This document shows positions 52,516 to 63,654 of a stretch of DNA of 64,000 nucleotides, piece after piece. The stretch spans positions 2,802,001-2,866,000 of the forward strand of contig NZ_AP019700.1 in the NCBI RefSeq assembly GCF_006738645.1. Direction: 5' to 3'. The notes below the pieces were generated by a model. The model saw only the letters and a program-made list of their open reading frames with translations. It was not told the origin of the DNA and did no database searches. Position 1 is the first letter of the stretch; every line of letters starts with the position of its first letter. The position numbers were made by a program, and so were the translations under genes. Source of the stretch: Stella humosa (GTDB lineage: Bacteria > Pseudomonadota > Alphaproteobacteria > ATCC43930 > Allostellaceae).

Positions 52516-52871
52516 TCCAGCGCGCCCTTCTTCCACTCGTAGATGAAGCCGATCGTCAGCACGCCCAGGAACACGATCATCGACCAGAAGCCGAACAGGC
52601 CGATCCCGCCCAGGGCTACCGCCCAGGGGAACAGGAACGCCACCTCGAGGTCGAAGATGATGAACAGGATGGCGACCAGGTAGAATCGCACGTCGAACCG
52701 GCCGCGGGCGTCGCCGAACGGCTCGAAGCCGCACTCGTAGGCCGACACCTTCTCGGAGTCCGGCTTCTGCCGGCCGGCGATGTAGGACGCGGCCACCATG
52801 GCGATGGCGATCGCGAACGCGACGCCGATGAACAGCAAAATAGGCAGGTATTCGCGGAGCATGCCCGGCAT
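52506..52871 (-). CDS. nuoA: NADH-quinone oxidoreductase subunit A
   Basis: Three-helix membrane subunit that heads the operon, 121 aa. Conserved regions are [43 protein letters not shown]. The start at 52871 was chosen (AGGGG just upstream); the ATG at 52862 would give MLREYLP and is also possible. An open frame upstream to 52988 has no similarity. Confidence 0.95.
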   Translation of the reverse strand: MPGMLREYLPILLFIGVAFAIAIAMVAASYIAGRQKPDSEKVSAYECGFEPFGDARGRFDVRFYLVAILFIIFDLEVAFLFPWAVALGGIGLFGFWSMIVFLGVLTIGFIYEWKKGALEWD

Positions 52872-52950
52872 GTCCCCTAGCGGTTCGAACAGAAGGTTGC
52901 GCCGTGGGGGAAACGCTCTGTGACCCAGACCCCTCGCCCCGGCGCGCAGG

Positions 52951-52979
52951 AACATAGTCCCATTTGTTGCACCGGCAAA
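52951..52979 (-). promoter_or_regulatory. candidate promoter of the nuo operon
   Basis: On the minus strand TTTGCC (52974-52979), a 17-nt spacer, and TATGTT (52951-52956). The -10 matches at 4 of 6 and the -35 is weak. The transcript would start about 75 nt before nuoA. Confidence 0.35.
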
Positions 52980-53066
52980 GACCTGCATTGCAGTGCAAAC
53001 GGTGCGGCAAAAGGGTGCGCGCGCAGGGCGTCGGCGCCAGGCTGGACGGTCATGCGTTCCGCATAT

Positions 53067-53088
53067 GAAAATGGCCGCCGGAGCGGCC
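53067..53088 (-). terminator. hairpin with T-run between tRNA-Asp and nuoA
   Basis: A 6-bp stem (GGCCGC 53073-53078; GCGGCC 53083-53088) is followed on the minus strand by ATTTTC (53066-53071). It probably stops transcription from the tRNA genes before nuoA. Confidence 0.5.
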
Positions 53089-53121
53089 GCAGGATGATCC
53101 GCCGTGGCGGAAGGAGACCCG

Positions 53122-53138
53122 CCACCGTCTTGCGACGG

Positions 53139-53141
<3 letters not shown>
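53122..53141 (-). terminator. hairpin at the 3' end of tRNA-Asp
   Basis: A perfect 8-bp stem, CCACCGTC (53122-53129) and GACGGTGG (53134-53141), overlaps the encoded CCA of tRNA-Asp. The sequence after it is pyrimidine-rich (TCTCC) without a real T-run, so it may serve as a processing or weak termination signal. Confidence 0.45.
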
Positions 53142-53215
<74 letters not shown>

Positions 53216-53255
53216 GCATTCCGACGCTTCGAAGCGCGTCGCAACGAGGTCCCGG

Positions 53256-53284
53256 GATTTAAAGGTCCGGGCTCCTCAAGTCAA
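53256..53284 (-). promoter_or_regulatory. predicted promoter of tRNA-Asp
   Basis: On the minus strand TTGACT (53279-53284), a 17-nt spacer, and TAAATC (53256-53261). The -35 matches 5 of 6. The start would be about 35 nt upstream of the mature tRNA 5' end, so tRNA-Asp need not depend on tRNA-Val. Confidence 0.62.
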
Positions 53285-53330
53285 GAAATGGAAACGCCTC
53301 GGAAGTGGATATTTGCGCTTGCCATTCGGC

Positions 53331-53405
53331 TGGTGGGCGATGACGGATTCGAACCGCCGACCCTCTCGGTGTAAACGAGACGCTCTACCGCTGAGCTAAT
53401 CGCCC
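53331..53405 (-). tRNA. tRNA-Val (anticodon TAC)
   Basis: A 75-nt cloverleaf with encoded CCA. The acceptor is GGGCGAT/ATCGCCC, the anticodon stem is TCTCG/CGAGA with loop TTTACAC, and the T-loop is TTCGAAT; discriminator A. No clear promoter was found between it and the hup terminator. Confidence 0.97.
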
Positions 53406-53435
53406 GCCCTGCCACGACCCGCTGACGACCGCACA

Positions 53436-53466
53436 AAAAGAACCGGCCGGACGCTGCCGTCCGGCC
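53436..53466 (-). terminator. intrinsic terminator of hup
   Basis: A perfect 9-bp GC-rich stem (GGCCGGACG 53445-53453; CGTCCGGCC 53458-53466) with a 4-nt loop is followed on the minus strand by GGTTCTTTTTG. It is 33 nt after the hup stop. Confidence 0.85.
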
Positions 53467-53499
53467 GTCGCGACATCGGCGAGGCACCCCTCGCCTACC

Positions 53500-53772
53500 T
53501 CAGTTGATGGCGTCCTTCAACCCCTTGCCGGCCCGGAACTTGGGCTGCTTGGATGCCGCGATCTTGATCTTCTCGCCCGTCCGGGGATTGCGACCCTCGG
53601 ACGCCTCACGCTTGGTGGCGAAGAAGGTCCCGAAGCCGACGAGGCGAACCTCGTCCCCCTTCTTCAGCGCCTTCGTCACCATCAGAATCACGCTGTCGAC
53701 CGCCTTGGCAGCATCGGTTTTCGACAGGTCGGTATCCGCAGCCACCGCAGCCACGAGATCGTTCTTATTCAC
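53500..53772 (-). CDS. hup: DNA-binding protein HU
   Basis: Histone-like nucleoid protein of 90 aa. The N-terminal helical dimer part (NKNDLVAAVAADTDLSKTDAAKAVDSV) is followed by the beta arm with VRLVGFGTFFATKREASEGRNPRTGEKIKIAASK. The start codon is GTG at 53772 with GGAGG upstream; the family-standard N-terminus argues against an upstream ATG at 53841. It has its own promoter and terminator and is downstream of lon, a common position. Confidence 0.96.
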   Translation of the reverse strand: MNKNDLVAAVAADTDLSKTDAAKAVDSVILMVTKALKKGDEVRLVGFGTFFATKREASEGRNPRTGEKIKIAASKQPKFRAGKGLKDAIN

Positions 53773-53842
53773 CGTTCGGCCTCCCTCCTGACCACGTTCG
53801 TCGGCTATAGCGGCCGGGAACCTGACCCAATCGAGAGGCAAA

Positions 53843-53871
53843 GTCTAGAACGCCTGCTCGCAAGGGGTCAA
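53843..53871 (-). promoter_or_regulatory. predicted promoter of hup
   Basis: On the minus strand TTGACC (53866-53871), a 17-nt spacer, and CTAGAC (53843-53848). The CTAGAC/T form of -10 is typical of strong alphaproteobacterial promoters. The leader would be about 65 nt. Confidence 0.7.
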
Positions 53872-54298
53872 TCGACCCGAGGGGTGTTTTCGTCGATCCG
53901 GACAGCATGACTGACAGGTTGGATTTCAGGGCGGAAACGCCATTTGGCGTTGGGCCAGTCGCCCGGGGCTTCGGCAGGCAATTCGCTGGAAGCGCCGCAC
54001 TATTGGGCATTGATCGCGCACCCGGGAGTGTCGGCGGCGATCCTCTTGGGCTGCGGCGTGTCGCAAGTTCCGCCGATTTCCGGTGCTCGCCGCGCTGCGA
54101 TCAAGTCTGATGATCGGAGCCACGTCTTCTGCCGTTCGTCTGCCCGAAGTCGAGCAAGGCATAACAGTATCTTATCTGGCGAAAACCCATGACTGGGTCG
54201 CGATCGGTATCGACTGTATGGAAGTCGCTGGATACAACCGGCAGGGTGGAGCTGGCCACGCAGCACACTCGGTAGAAATATCGGCCCCAAAACGCAGA
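53872..54298. other. non-coding stretch between hup and lon
   Basis: About 430 nt in which I see no supportable gene. It is less GC-rich than its surroundings. Several short open frames on both strands lack similarity, codon bias or ribosome binding sites. The one clear structure is a 6-bp inverted repeat (AACGCC 53936-53941; GGCGTT 53946-53951). It may be a gene remnant or hold a regulatory RNA. Confidence 0.5.
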
Positions 54299-54324
54299 AC
54301 GCGGCCCCCTTGCGGGGACCGCGT
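54299..54324 (-). terminator. intrinsic terminator of lon
   Basis: ACGCGG and CCCC (54299-54304, 54306-54309) pair with GGGG and CCGCGT (54314-54317, 54319-54324) around a TTGC loop and one mismatch. On the minus strand it is followed by TCTGCGTTTTG. It is 26 nt after the lon stop. Confidence 0.7.
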
Positions 54325-54350
54325 CCTCAACCCGACCGCCCAGGCAGCGG

Positions 54351-56762
54351 TCAGTGCGTCACGAGGCTCGAACGCCCGTCGGCCGCGGGATCAGCCGCCG
54401 CAGCGGGCTTGTCCGGGTCCGGCTCCAGCCACTCGATCGGCGTCGGCGGGGTCACCAGGGCGCGCGCCAGCACCTCGTCGACCGTGTTGACCGGGATGAT
54501 CTTCATCCCCTTCTTCACGTTGTCCGGGATGTCGGCCAGGTCCTTCTCGTTGTCCTTGGGGATCAACACCGTCTTGATGCCGCTCCGCAGGGCCGCCAGC
54601 AGCTTCTCCTTCAATCCGCCGATCGGCAGCACCCGCCCGCGCAGCGATATCTCGCCGGTCATGGCAAGGTCGCGGCGGACCGGGATGCCGGTCAGCACCG
54701 ACACGATCGACGTCACCATGGCGACGCCGGCTGATGGGCCGTCCTTGGGCGTGGCGCCCTCGGGCACATGGACATGGATGTCCTTGCGATCGAAGATCGT
54801 CGGCCGGATGCCGAAGATGGCTGCCCTCGACTTCACGTAGCTCTCGGCCGCCTGGACCGATTCCTTCATCACGTCGCCCAGCTTGCCCGTCGCGGTCACC
54901 TTGCCCTTGCCGGGCACGGTCACCGATTCGATGTAGAGCAGCTCGCCGCCGACTTCCGTCCAGGCCAGGCCCGTGGTGGTGCCGACCAGGTCGTCCGTCT
55001 CCAGCTCGTTGTCGCGGAAGCGGCGGATGCCGGCATACTTGTCGAGGTTCTTGCGCGTGACCGCGACCTTGGTCGCCTCGCCCGAGACGATCTCCTTGGT
55101 CGCCTTGCGCGCCAGGTTGGCCAGTTCCCGCTCCAGGCTGCGCACGCCGGCTTCCCGCGTGTAGTAGCGGACCAGGTCACGCAGCGCCTCGTCGTTGATC
55201 GACCATTCCTTCTTGGCCAAGCCGTGCGCTTCCACCTGCTTGGGGATCAGGTGGCGCTTGGCGATCTCAACCTTCTCGTCCTCGGTGTAGCCGGCCAGGC
55301 GGATGATCTCCATCCGATCCAGCAGCGGCTGGGGCATGCGCAGCGTGTTGGCCGTCGTCACGAACATCACGTCGGACAGGTCGTAGTCGACCTCCAGGTA
55401 ATGGTCGTTGAACGTGCCGTTCTGCTCGGGGTCCAGGACCTCCAGCAGGGCCGCCGACGGGTCGCCGCGCCAGTCCGCGCCCAGCTTGTCCACCTCGTCG
55501 AGGAGGAAGAGCGGGTTCGAGGACTTGGCCTTCTTCATGCCCTGGATGACCTTGCCGGGCATCGAGCCGATATAGGTCCGCCGGTGGCCGCGCACCTCCG
55601 CCTCGTCGCGCACGCCACCCAGCGACATGCGGATGAAGTTGCGGCCGGTGGCCTTGGCGATCGACTTGCCGAGCGAGGTCTTGCCGACGCCGGGCGGGCC
55701 GACGAGGCAGAGGATCGGGCCCTTCATCTTGCGCATCCGCTGCTGGACAGCGAGATGCTCGAGGATGCGCTCCTTCACCTTGTCGAGGCCGTAATGGTCC
55801 TCGTTCAGGATCGCCTCGGCGAGCTTGATGTCCTTCTTGACCTTGGTCGGCTTCTTCCACGGAATGGTCAGCAGCCAGTCGAGGTAGTTGCGCACGACCG
55901 TCGCCTCGGCCGACATCGGGCTCATCGAGCGCAGCTTCTTGACCTCCAGCAGGGCCTTTTCGCGGGCCTCCTTGCTGAGCTTGGTCTTCTTGATGCGCTC
56001 TTCGAGCTCGGACGCCTCGTCGCGGCCCTCCTCGTTCTCGCCCAGCTCCTTCTGGATCGCCTTGAGCTGTTCGTTGAGGTAGTACTCGCGCTGCGTCTTC
56101 TCCATCTGCCGCTTCACGCGGTTGCGGATGCGCCGCTCCACCTGGAGCACGCCGATCTCGCCTTCCATGAAGCCGCAGATCTTCTCAAGCCGGCCGCCGA
56201 CGGAGCGGATCTCCAGCAATTCCTGCTTGTCGGAGATCTTCAGCGCCAGGTGGGCGGCGATGCTGTCGGCCAGCTTGGCGACGTCGTCGATCTGGCTGAC
56301 CGAGACCAGGACCTCGGGCGGGATCTTCTTGTTGAGCTTGATGTACTCCTCGAACTGCGAAACCGCAGTCCGGCTGAGCGCCTCGAGCTCGCGCGGGTCG
56401 CCGTCGTCGTCGCCATAGGGCTCGGCGTAGGCCTGGAAGAAGGACGGATTGTCGATGTAGTTGGCGACCTTCACCCGCTGGCCGCCCTCGACCAGCACCT
56501 TCACGGTGCCGTCCGGCAGCTTCAGGAGCTGCAGCACGGTGCCGACGGTGCCGACGGTGTAGATATCGGCCGGGGCCGGATCGTCCTGGCTGGCGCTCTT
56601 CTGGGTGACGAGCAGGATCTGCTTGTCATCCTTCATCACGTCTTCGAGGGCACGAACGGACTTCTCGCGGCCCACGAACAGAGGCACGACCATGTGCGGG
56701 AAGACGACGATGTCCCGCAGCGGCAGGACGGGATAGAGCTGTTGACCGGAAACGTCTTGCAT
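54351..56762 (-). CDS. lon: ATP-dependent protease Lon
   Basis: Cytoplasmic AAA+ serine protease that degrades misfolded and regulatory proteins. It has 803 aa: N-terminal substrate domain ([20 protein letters not shown]), a coiled-coil stretch, Walker [14 protein letters not shown], Walker [13 protein letters not shown], and the C-terminal protease with catalytic Ser in [11 protein letters not shown] and Lys in the downstream [10 protein letters not shown] region. The start has GAGGCAAG just before the ATG. It is downstream of clpX but has its own heat-shock-type promoter. Confidence 0.98.
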   Translation of the reverse strand: MQDVSGQQLYPVLPLRDIVVFPHMVVPLFVGREKSVRALEDVMKDDKQILLVTQKSASQDDPAPADIYTVGTVGTVLQLLKLPDGTVKVLVEGGQRVKVANYIDNPSFFQAYAEPYGDDDGDPRELEALSRTAVSQFEEYIKLNKKIPPEVLVSVSQIDDVAKLADSIAAHLALKISDKQELLEIRSVGGRLEKICGFMEGEIGVLQVERRIRNRVKRQMEKTQREYYLNEQLKAIQKELGENEEGRDEASELEERIKKTKLSKEAREKALLEVKKLRSMSPMSAEATVVRNYLDWLLTIPWKKPTKVKKDIKLAEAILNEDHYGLDKVKERILEHLAVQQRMRKMKGPILCLVGPPGVGKTSLGKSIAKATGRNFIRMSLGGVRDEAEVRGHRRTYIGSMPGKVIQGMKKAKSSNPLFLLDEVDKLGADWRGDPSAALLEVLDPEQNGTFNDHYLEVDYDLSDVMFVTTANTLRMPQPLLDRMEIIRLAGYTEDEKVEIAKRHLIPKQVEAHGLAKKEWSINDEALRDLVRYYTREAGVRSLERELANLARKATKEIVSGEATKVAVTRKNLDKYAGIRRFRDNELETDDLVGTTTGLAWTEVGGELLYIESVTVPGKGKVTATGKLGDVMKESVQAAESYVKSRAAIFGIRPTIFDRKDIHVHVPEGATPKDGPSAGVAMVTSIVSVLTGIPVRRDLAMTGEISLRGRVLPIGGLKEKLLAALRSGIKTVLIPKDNEKDLADIPDNVKKGMKIIPVNTVDEVLARALVTPPTPIEWLEPDPDKPAAAADPAADGRSSLVTH

Positions 56763-56780
56763 CTTGCCTCAGATGGCAGC

Positions 56781-56802
56781 GCGGGCCGGCGAACCGGCCC
56801 GC
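56781..56802 (-). promoter_or_regulatory. UUCG-capped hairpin in the lon leader
   Basis: A perfect 9-bp stem (GCGGGCCGG 56781-56789; CCGGCCCGC 56794-56802) whose loop on the minus strand is TTCG. It lies about 10 nt after the predicted transcript start and 19 nt before the lon ATG. It may stabilise the mRNA 5' end or affect translation. Confidence 0.55.
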
Positions 56803-56819
56803 TACATTGGATATCCGAG

Positions 56820-56848
56820 AGATGGCGCCGCCCGGAAACCGGTTCAAG
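56820..56848 (-). promoter_or_regulatory. predicted sigma-32 (RpoH) promoter of lon
   Basis: On the minus strand CTTGAA (56843-56848), a 15-nt spacer, and CGCCATCT (56820-56827), against the heat-shock consensus CTTGAAA and CCCCATNT. Position (about 60 nt before lon) and match are both good. Heat-shock control of lon is established in other proteobacteria. Confidence 0.6.
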
Positions 56849-56901
56849 GCCGGCGGCCTCCAGGGACAAGCCCGGAGGCCCCGGGGGCCGGGCGGCCCCG
56901 G

Positions 56902-58179
<1,278 letters not shown>

Positions 58180-58214
58180 AGCCGCTCCAAACGAGATCGG
58201 GGGCCGCGGGGGAT

Positions 58215-58242
58215 GTTAGACCCTGGCTCGGCCCAGGGACAA
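58215..58242 (-). promoter_or_regulatory. candidate clpX promoter with a palindromic spacer
   Basis: On the minus strand TTGTCC (58237-58242), a 16-nt spacer, and TCTAAC (58215-58220), each 4 of 6. The spacer overlaps an inverted repeat, CCCTGG (58221-58226) and CCAGGG (58233-58238), that could be an operator. The start would be about 30 nt before clpX. Confidence 0.3.
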
Positions 58243-58392
58243 CGCCCTAGATCTGGACATTGACCCCGGCCTGCAAGACCCGCGCCGCAACCCGATATGC
58301 GCACCGACCGCCACCATTGGGGCCGTTACGCAGATCGAAACCCATCAGTAATATGGGGGGGCCGTCAAGACCCCCAACCTCTACTGCCGCTC

Positions 58393-58424
58393 CCGGGGTA
58401 CGCCGCGGCGCGGCCGTACCCCGG
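58393..58424 (-). terminator. strong hairpin downstream of clpP
   Basis: A 10-bp stem, CCGGGGTACG (58393-58402) and CGTACCCCGG (58415-58424), with an inner GC-rich part that can pair further. It starts 15 nt after the clpP stop. There is no T-run, so it may be a partial terminator or mRNA stabiliser between clpP and clpX. Confidence 0.5.
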
Positions 58425-58438
58425 TCGAACCCTGCCGG

Positions 58439-59080
58439 TCAGGCCGGGCGGCCATCCTCTTCGCGGGGCGGCCGGCTGGCGATGACTTCGTCGATGAGGC
58501 CGAATTCCTTGGCTTCGACGGGGGTCAGGAACTTGTCGCGCTCCATCGCCCGCTCGATCACGTCCAGCGGCTGGCCGGTGTGCTTCACATAGATTTCATT
58601 CAGCCGGGCGCGGATCGCCAGGATCTCGCGGGCGTGGATTTCGATGTCCGTCGCCTGCCCCTGGGCGCCGCCCGACGGCTGGTGGATCATGATTCGCGCA
58701 TTGGGCAGGGCAAACCGCTTGCCCTTGGCGCCGGCCGTCAGCAGCAGCGACCCCATCGAGGCCGCCTGGCCGATGCACAGCGTCGTCACCTCGGGGCGGA
58801 TGTACTGCATGGTGTCGTACATCGCCAGGCCCGAGGTCACCACGCCGCCCGGAGAGTTGATGTAGAGCGCGATGTCCTTGTTCGGATTCTCGGACTCGAG
58901 GAACAGGAGCTGCGCGCAGACGAGGCTCGACACCGCATCGTTGACGGGGCCGACGAGGAAGATGATCCGCTCCTTCAGGAGGCGGGAATAGATGTCGTAG
59001 GCCCGCTCCCCCCGGTTCGTCTGCTCGACGACCATGGGAACCAGGGTGTTCATGGTGAAGTCGTAGGGATCGCGCATCAT
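58439..59080 (-). CDS. clpP: ATP-dependent Clp protease proteolytic subunit
   Basis: Serine protease that forms the ClpP tetradecamer, 213 aa. The catalytic Ser is in [15 protein letters not shown], His in [11 protein letters not shown], and Asp near the C-terminal third. The start at 59080 is used because GGAG lies 5 nt upstream; a GTG at 59086 and an ATG at 59077 are alternatives. It is about 50 nt downstream of tig. Confidence 0.98.
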   Translation of the reverse strand: MMRDPYDFTMNTLVPMVVEQTNRGERAYDIYSRLLKERIIFLVGPVNDAVSSLVCAQLLFLESENPNKDIALYINSPGGVVTSGLAMYDTMQYIRPEVTTLCIGQAASMGSLLLTAGAKGKRFALPNARIMIHQPSGGAQGQATDIEIHAREILAIRARLNEIYVKHTGQPLDVIERAMERDKFLTPVEAKEFGLIDEVIASRPPREEDGRPA

Positions 59081-59132
59081 CCTCACTCCGCTGGCGGCCT
59101 TGGCGCCGCCAAAACTGGTTGCCGGTCCCTGC

Positions 59133-60545
59133 CTAGGAGGCGGCGGGGCTGTCGGCGGCCTGGTCGTCGGGATCGCGGAGCAGTTCCTCCACCGGGACGG
59201 CGCGCTCGCTCACCTTCGCCTGCTCGACGATGTGATCGACGACCTTGTCCTCGAACAGCGGCGCGCGGAGCGAGGCGACCGCCTGGGGATTCTTCTCGTA
59301 GAACTCGATGACCCGCCGCTCCTGGCCGGGATAGCGCCGTGCCTCCTCGGAGATCGCCCGGTTGATCTCTTCCTGGGCCACACTGATGTTGTTCAGCCGC
59401 CCCACTTCCGCAAGGAGCAGGCCAAGGCGGACGCGACGCTCGGCAATGGCGCGGTATTCGGCCTTCAGCGTCTCGTCGTCCTTGCCGGCATCCGGATCGG
59501 GCTCGACCGCGGGTGCCGCAGCCGGCGCCTCGCCTTCGGCAGGCGCCTCACCGTCCTGCGCCGGTGCGGCGGCGGCCTTGCGCTGCTCCTCGACGCGGCT
59601 CCAGATGCCCTCGAACTCAAGCTCGACCATGCCCTGCGGCACCTCGAAGTCGTTGTTCGCCGACAGCTTGTCCAGCAGCTCGCGCTTCATGCGGGCGCGG
59701 GTGACGGCCGAGAAGTCCTTCTCCATCTCCTGGCGGGCGGCCTCACGCAGCTCGACCAGCGAGGGGAAGCCGATCTGGGTCGCCAGCTCGTCGTCGACCT
59801 GGGCCGGTGCCGGCGTCTTCAGTTCCTTGATAGTGACGGCGAAGCGCGCCGGCTTGCCGGCGAGCTGCTTGTTGCCATAGTCCGCCGGGAAGGTGACCTC
59901 GACGTCGAACGGCTGGCCGGCTTCCTTGCCGACGATCTGGTCCTCGAAGCCCGGGATGAACATGCCACTGCCGACTTCCAGGTGGAAGTCCTCGGCCTTG
60001 CCGCCGGCGAACGCCGTGCCGTCGACGAAGCCCTCGAAGTCGATCACGGCGATGTCGCCCGCCTGCACCGGACGCGGCTCGGCCACGGCGACCGAGCGCT
60101 TGTGCTGGTCGGCGACGCGCTGCAGGGCGCGATCGACCTCGGCCTCGTCGACCTGCGCCTTCAGGCGCTCCAGCTCGATGACGCTGAAGTCGGGCTGCGC
60201 GATCTGCGGCAGCACCTCGACGGCCATCGTGTATTCCAGGTCGGCGCCTTCGTTGAAGGACTGGATCTCGACCTTGGGCTGCAGGGCGGGGCGCAGGCCG
60301 CGCTCTTCCATCGCCTGCTGGACGCCGCTTTCCAGCGTCTCCTGCAGGACCTCGCCGAGAAGCGCCTGGCCGTAGCGCCGCCGCAGGACGGGCAGCGGCA
60401 CCTTGCCCGGGCGGAAGCCCGGCATGTTGGCCGTCTTGGCGATCTCGGTCAGGCGAGTCTCCACCTTGCCGCTAAGTTCCGCCGCCGGGACGGTCACTTT
60501 GAATTCGCGCTTCAGGCCCTGGCTGGCAGTCTCGACAACGTTCAT
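59133..60545 (-). CDS. tig: trigger factor
   Basis: Ribosome-bound chaperone and peptidyl-prolyl isomerase, 470 aa (E. coli has 432). The ribosome-docking motif is GFRPGKVP (residues 43-50), the FKBP-type isomerase domain covers about 155-240, and the C-terminal helical arms follow. An Ala/Pro/Glu-rich low-complexity insert at about 324-358 explains the extra length. It is the first gene of the tig-clpP-clpX-lon series. Confidence 0.97.
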   Translation of the reverse strand: MNVVETASQGLKREFKVTVPAAELSGKVETRLTEIAKTANMPGFRPGKVPLPVLRRRYGQALLGEVLQETLESGVQQAMEERGLRPALQPKVEIQSFNEGADLEYTMAVEVLPQIAQPDFSVIELERLKAQVDEAEVDRALQRVADQHKRSVAVAEPRPVQAGDIAVIDFEGFVDGTAFAGGKAEDFHLEVGSGMFIPGFEDQIVGKEAGQPFDVEVTFPADYGNKQLAGKPARFAVTIKELKTPAPAQVDDELATQIGFPSLVELREAARQEMEKDFSAVTRARMKRELLDKLSANNDFEVPQGMVELEFEGIWSRVEEQRKAAAAPAQDGEAPAEGEAPAAAPAVEPDPDAGKDDETLKAEYRAIAERRVRLGLLLAEVGRLNNISVAQEEINRAISEEARRYPGQERRVIEFYEKNPQAVASLRAPLFEDKVVDHIVEQAKVSERAVPVEELLRDPDDQAADSPAAS

Positions 60546-60624
60546 CGAAGGTTGATTCCTAATTCTGATGGCCGACCGCGCCGGCCAGGAAAGCCTGTTT
60601 TTCCGGATGAATCCGGGACAGCGT

Positions 60625-60709
60625 TGGTGCGGGCGAAGGGACTCGAACCCCCACGACTTGCGTCACCGGAACCTAAATCCGGCGCGTCTACCAGTTCCGC
60701 CACGCCCGC
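60625..60709 (-). tRNA. tRNA-Leu (anticodon TAG)
   Basis: An 85-nt class II tRNA with encoded CCA. The acceptor is GCGGGCG/CGCCCGC, the anticodon stem is CCGGA/TCCGG with loop TTTAGGT, and it has a long variable arm and T-loop TTCGAGT. Discriminator A73 is the known leucine identity base. Confidence 0.96.
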
Positions 60710-60753
60710 CCGCAACGACGGCCGGCGCCCTTGTCCGTCGCAGATGACGGGGC

Positions 60754-60783
60754 GTTCTACCGCAGGTCCCGCCGGTTCGACAA
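60754..60783 (-). promoter_or_regulatory. predicted promoter of tRNA-Leu
   Basis: On the minus strand TTGTCG (60778-60783), an 18-nt spacer, and TAGAAC (60754-60759), each 4 of 6. It lies between the hydrolase gene and the tRNA and would start about 38 nt upstream of the mature 5' end. Confidence 0.45.
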
Positions 60784-60791
60784 CTTAGTTG

Positions 60792-61663
60792 CTAGAGCGC
60801 CCCCGGCCCCGTGCCCTTCAGAACCTCGGCCGGGGGCATCCGGCCCTCGAACCAGATGCCGGCCGCCGCCCGCGACATCGCCGCACCATCATGGCCGACA
60901 CCCGGAACGCTGATGAGATTCCAGGCGAATGGCAGGCCCAGGCGCGCGGCCTCGCGCTGGCCGAACGCGTACATGAAATGGGCGCGTGCGTAGCGCGTCG
61001 GCCCCTGGGCCTTGGCCTCCGGGTTCGACGGCAGGTTGGCCTCGGTCGGGTCGTTGTCCTGGTCGCCGGCGAAGATGGTCATGGGATAGGCCAACCAGCG
61101 GGCCAGATCGTCCGGGCCGAGCCCAAGGCCGCCCATGCCCTCGGGGAAGGCGCGGTCCAGGGTCGGCAGGGTGTACCAGCCGGAGTTGGCGGCCATCGCC
61201 ACCGCGAAGCGCGAATGGTCGGCCTCGGTCGCCAGCAGGCGGTGGACGAACTGCCCGCCGGCCGAATGGCCGAACAGGCGGACCTGGGGACGGGTGGCAA
61301 CCCCACCCTGGCTGAGCGCGTCCAGCACCCGGCCGGGCACGCCATAGATGCGCTGGTCGCGCGGCCGCATGGTGCCGTCCGCCGCGACCGTCAGGCCGTT
61401 GTTGTAGCCCTCCGCCTGCGGAAAATGCTGGTTGGAGAAGGTCGGCGCCACGATCAGGATGGCGTGCTTCTCCGCCGCATCGATCCAGAAATCGCGATAG
61501 TCGTCGCCGTTGCGCATCATGCCGTGCTGGACCACCACCACCGGGCCGTCCGGCCGGTGCGCCGCCGGACGATAGAAGTTCACCTCGAGCGGCCGGTCGG
61601 GGAACAGGCGGTCGACGAAGGGCAGCGTGCTGCGGCCGACTTCGGGGGCGAGGACGGTGGTCG

Positions 61664-61667
<4 letters not shown>
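60792..61667 (-). CDS. alpha/beta hydrolase (PHB-depolymerase/lipase-like)
   Basis: A 291-aa alpha/beta-hydrolase. The nucleophile elbow is GHSAGG with Ser135 (LFGHSAGGQFVH); the likely acid is Asp in TIFAGDQDNDP, and the His is in VPGVGHDGAAM. An oxyanion-type motif VVVQHGMMRNGDDYRDF comes early. There is no signal peptide, so it should be cytoplasmic. It overlaps the upstream ABC ATPase gene by 4 nt and is the last gene of the peptide-transport operon. It may process an imported ester or amide; the substrate is unknown. Confidence 0.85.
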
Positions 61668-62670
<1,003 letters not shown>

Positions 62671-62671
<1 letters not shown>

Positions 62672-63654
62672 CAGCGTCGGTCCTCTGCCATCGGCACGGG
62701 GTTGTGGCAGCGGAAATTGCGCTGGGCATCGCCGGTCGGCGGCGGGTCGACCTCGGCACAGACGGCGAGCGCGCGCTCGCAACGCGGTCGGAACGGGCAG
62801 CCGGACGGCCGCGAATCGATGCGCGGGGCCACGCCGTCGATCTGGTGCAGCTTCTGGCCCGGCTCCACCATCGAGGCGGACGAGTTCAGCAGGCCCAGCG
62901 TATAGGGATGGCGCGGCAGGTCGAGGATGTCGTCGACCGGGCCGACCTCGACGATGCGGCCCGCATACATGACGGCCACGCGGTCGGCCAGCTCGGCCAC
63001 CACGGCCAGGTCGTGGGTGATCCACAAGACCGCCGTGCCGGTCTCGCGGCTCAGCTTCTGGACCTCGAACAGGATCTGGCTCTGGATGGTGACGTCGAGC
63101 GCCGTCGTCGGCTCGTCGGCGATGATGAGATCGGGTTCGTTCAGCAATGCCGTGGCGATCGCCACGCGCTGGCGCATCCCGCCCGAGAATTCGTGCGGGT
63201 ATTGCTTGAGCCGCGTCTGCGGCGAGGAAATGCCGACCCGGGCCAGCGCGTCGGCGGCGCGGCGCATGGCGCCCGGTCGGTCGCCGGGCCGGTGCTCCAG
63301 GATCGCCTCGGCCATCTGCTCGCCGATGGTCAGCACCGGGTTCAGGGTCATCAGCGGGTCCTGGAAGATCATGGCGATGCGGTCGCCGCGCAGGCCCCGC
63401 AGCGTCTCGGGCGTGGCCCGGCACAGGTCGCGGCCCCGGAACAGCACCTCGCCCGCGACGATCTCCCCCGGCGGGTCGACCAGTTGGACCAGCGAGAAGC
63501 CGGTCACCGACTTGCCCGACCCCGATTCGCCCACCAGGCCCAGCACCTCGCCGAGGGCGATGGTGAAGTCGACGCCGTCGACCGCAGCCCACGCGCCGTC
63601 GGCAGCGTGGAACACCGTGCGCAAGCCACGGACGGCGAGCAACGGCTCGGTCAT
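62671..63654 (-). CDS. oligopeptide/dipeptide ABC transporter ATPase (OppD/DppD type)
   Basis: A 327-aa ATPase, partner of the OppF-type protein. It has Walker A GLVGESGSGKSVTGFS, Q-loop MIFQDPLMTLNPVLTI, signature FSGGMRQRVAIATAL, Walker B DLIIADEPTTALDVTIQ, and the C-terminal SGCPFRPRCERALAVC cluster motif. It is coupled by 4-nt overlaps to both neighbours. Confidence 0.92.

Noticed and set aside
54000-54290. Short open frames (about 80-100 codons) between hup and lon as genes or transposase remnants
   Set aside because: No ribosome binding site, no codon bias, frames overlap on both strands, and no transposase motif could be recognised.
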